The notes beneath the pieces were generated by a model that saw only the letters and a list, made by a program, of their open reading frames with translations, was not told the DNA's origin and made no database searches. A DNA stretch of 64,000 nt from positions 4,278,001 to 4,342,000 of the forward strand of contig NZ_AP027364.1 in NCBI RefSeq assembly GCF_030295975.1, in the 5' to 3' direction. The stretch comes from Thalassotalea atypica. GTDB taxonomy: Bacteria > Pseudomonadota > Gammaproteobacteria > Enterobacterales > Alteromonadaceae. The first letter of the stretch is position 1; every line of letters begins with the position of its first letter. Both the position numbers and the translations under genes were made by a program. Positions 63,106-64,000 of this stretch are shown piece after piece.

Positions 63106-64000
63106 ATGTTTTTTAATAAACTTCAACACCGACTTTTGCTCGCCGTCATTTTGTGCTTTAACGGTCTTGCATATGCAAACATTGACTTACTGTCACACCC
63201 AGCAATACAAAGCAAGCTGGCACCTAAAAGTGTGACAACAGCCATTATTCCCGATCGCAATGCTGTGCTCGCTGTGGGCGAAAGAGGCCATATAATTCAC
63301 TGGCAAGATAAAGACAACTGGCAGCAAGACTTGGTACCGCTCAGTATTATGTTGAGCTCAGTCACGTCGTTGGCTGATGGTACCTCTGTTGCTGTCGGCC
63401 AAGACGCTGCCATTGTTGTGACCAAGGGAGAAACCGCTTCAAATACACAGCGTACGTGGCGCAAAACTTTCGATGGGTATGAGCTAACGCGACTTAAAAT
63501 TGCCTTACTCGAAAAACAGCAACTTGCCTTGCAAGGCCAAATGGAAGCAACAGCAGACGAAGATGAACTTGAAGAGCTAGAGTACCAATTAGATGAAGTT
63601 ATTTTCTCATTAGAAGACGCTCAGGCAGAGCAAATTTCAGGCCCCAACAAGCCGTTATTGAGTGTGACTCATACTGATAACAATACCTTATTTGCGGTGG
63701 GCGCATACGGCACCTTATTGCGCAGTGATGACTTAGGTGTTAGTTGGGTACTGCAAGACGATTTACTCGATAATCCAGATAAGTTGCATTTGAATGCGAT
63801 CCACTATCACAACGGTACCCTCTATATTGTCGGTGAAAGCGGCTTAGGTTTCATATCAACCAACAATGGCAAGTCTTGGCAGCTCATGGAATTGCCATAC
63901 AGCGGCAGTATTTTTGGTATTACCGGACAAGAAAATTCAAATAATTTGGTCGCCTATGGCTTGCAAGGAAATGTCATGACCTCCAACAATGGCGGCAATA
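63106..64000 (+). CDS. Ycf48/BNR-repeat-like secreted protein, C-terminus cut by window edge
   Basis: 298 residues are visible from the ATG at 63106 and the frame stays open to the end. Signal peptide MFFNKLQHRLLLAVILCFNGLAYA. Beta-propeller type repeats with Asp-box-like ends recur: AVLAVGERGHIIHWQDKDNW, TLFAVGAYGTLLRSDDLGVSW, TLYIVGESGLGFISTNNGKSW and the last NVMTSNNGGN. A coiled acidic stretch (ATADEDELEELEYQLDEV) interrupts the repeats. Such proteins are found with DUF1302, DUF1329 and MMPL/RND exporters; an exporter gene may follow outside the window. Confidence 0.85.
   Translation, partial: MFFNKLQHRLLLAVILCFNGLAYANIDLLSHPAIQSKLAPKSVTTAIIPDRNAVLAVGERGHIIHWQDKDNWQQDLVPLSIMLSSVTSLADGTSVAVGQDAAIVVTKGETASNTQRTWRKTFDGYELTRLKIALLEKQQLALQGQMEATADEDELEELEYQLDEVIFSLEDAQAEQISGPNKPLLSVTHTDNNTLFAVGAYGTLLRSDDLGVSWVLQDDLLDNPDKLHLNAIHYHNGTLYIVGESGLGFISTNNGKSWQLMELPYSGSIFGITGQENSNNLVAYGLQGNVMTSNNGGN

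Noticed and set aside
1-64000. CRISPR arrays, tRNA or rRNA genes, insertion sequences
   Set aside because: Looked for regular spaced repeats, cloverleaf-like segments with CCA ends, and transposase motifs; none seen.

Overview
The window looks like a chromosomal segment of a marine gammaproteobacterium of the Alteromonadales type (Colwellia/Thalassotalea-like). Base composition is moderately AT-rich. Large TonB-dependent receptors, AraC regulators with an N-terminal ligand domain, a CrbS/CrbR-like two-component pair, an AttEFGH-type ABC system and DUF1302/DUF1329 genes occur together. The genus is an inference; there is no rRNA or other marker. I see no tRNA, rRNA, CRISPR array, insertion sequence or prophage block.

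Region 1 (1-17380) is a lipid-catabolism cluster. A minus-strand operon runs from an HSD17B4-like 3-hydroxyacyl-CoA dehydrogenase through an SCPx-like thiolase and two half-size MaoC hydratase subunits to an acyl-CoA dehydrogenase cut by the window edge. Divergent from it are an AraC regulator, a small membrane protein, a TonB-dependent receptor and a CreA-like lipoprotein. A second minus-strand group codes for an acyl-CoA ligase, a MaoC hydratase and an aldehyde dehydrogenase, preceded by a GMC alcohol oxidoreductase. An alpha-methylacyl-CoA racemase and a phytanoyl-CoA-dioxygenase-family protein follow. Together these resemble the peroxisomal route for branched-chain fatty acids, phytol or sterol side chains.

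Region 2 (17526-25545) is mixed: a secreted M19 dipeptidase, a methyltransferase, a PhzF protein, several small secreted or membrane proteins, a hydrophilic protein whose N-terminus resembles contractile-injection/DUF4157-type proteins, a GAF protein and a DUF885 peptidase-like protein. Gene density is low between about 20.9 and 22.2 kb.

Region 3 (25600-37710) looks like a 3-hydroxybutyrate/polyhydroxyalkanoate locus. It holds D-3-hydroxybutyrate dehydrogenase with all signature residues, an HSL-type esterase overlapping an MFS transporter, a CrbS-like transporter/hybrid kinase, a NarL-type response regulator, a TonB-dependent receptor and a secreted PHB-depolymerase-family esterase.

Region 4 (37766-49802) has a SEC-C protein, a D-cysteine desulfhydrase-like enzyme, a four-gene AI-2E/NodT/HlyD/DUF2955 export operon, an outer-membrane barrel protein followed by three hairpins, and an AttE-AttFG-AttH operon.

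Region 5 (49874-64000) has two small regulators or sensors, then a second alcohol-to-acyl-CoA module: aldehyde dehydrogenase, acyl-CoA ligase, AraC regulator, DUF1302/DUF1329, a TetR-controlled metallo-hydrolase, a second GMC oxidoreductase and the start of a Ycf48-like gene. A shared TTTGGCnCG box lies in front of three of its transcription units, so they may form one regulon. Functions of individual substrates are inferred from family and context only.
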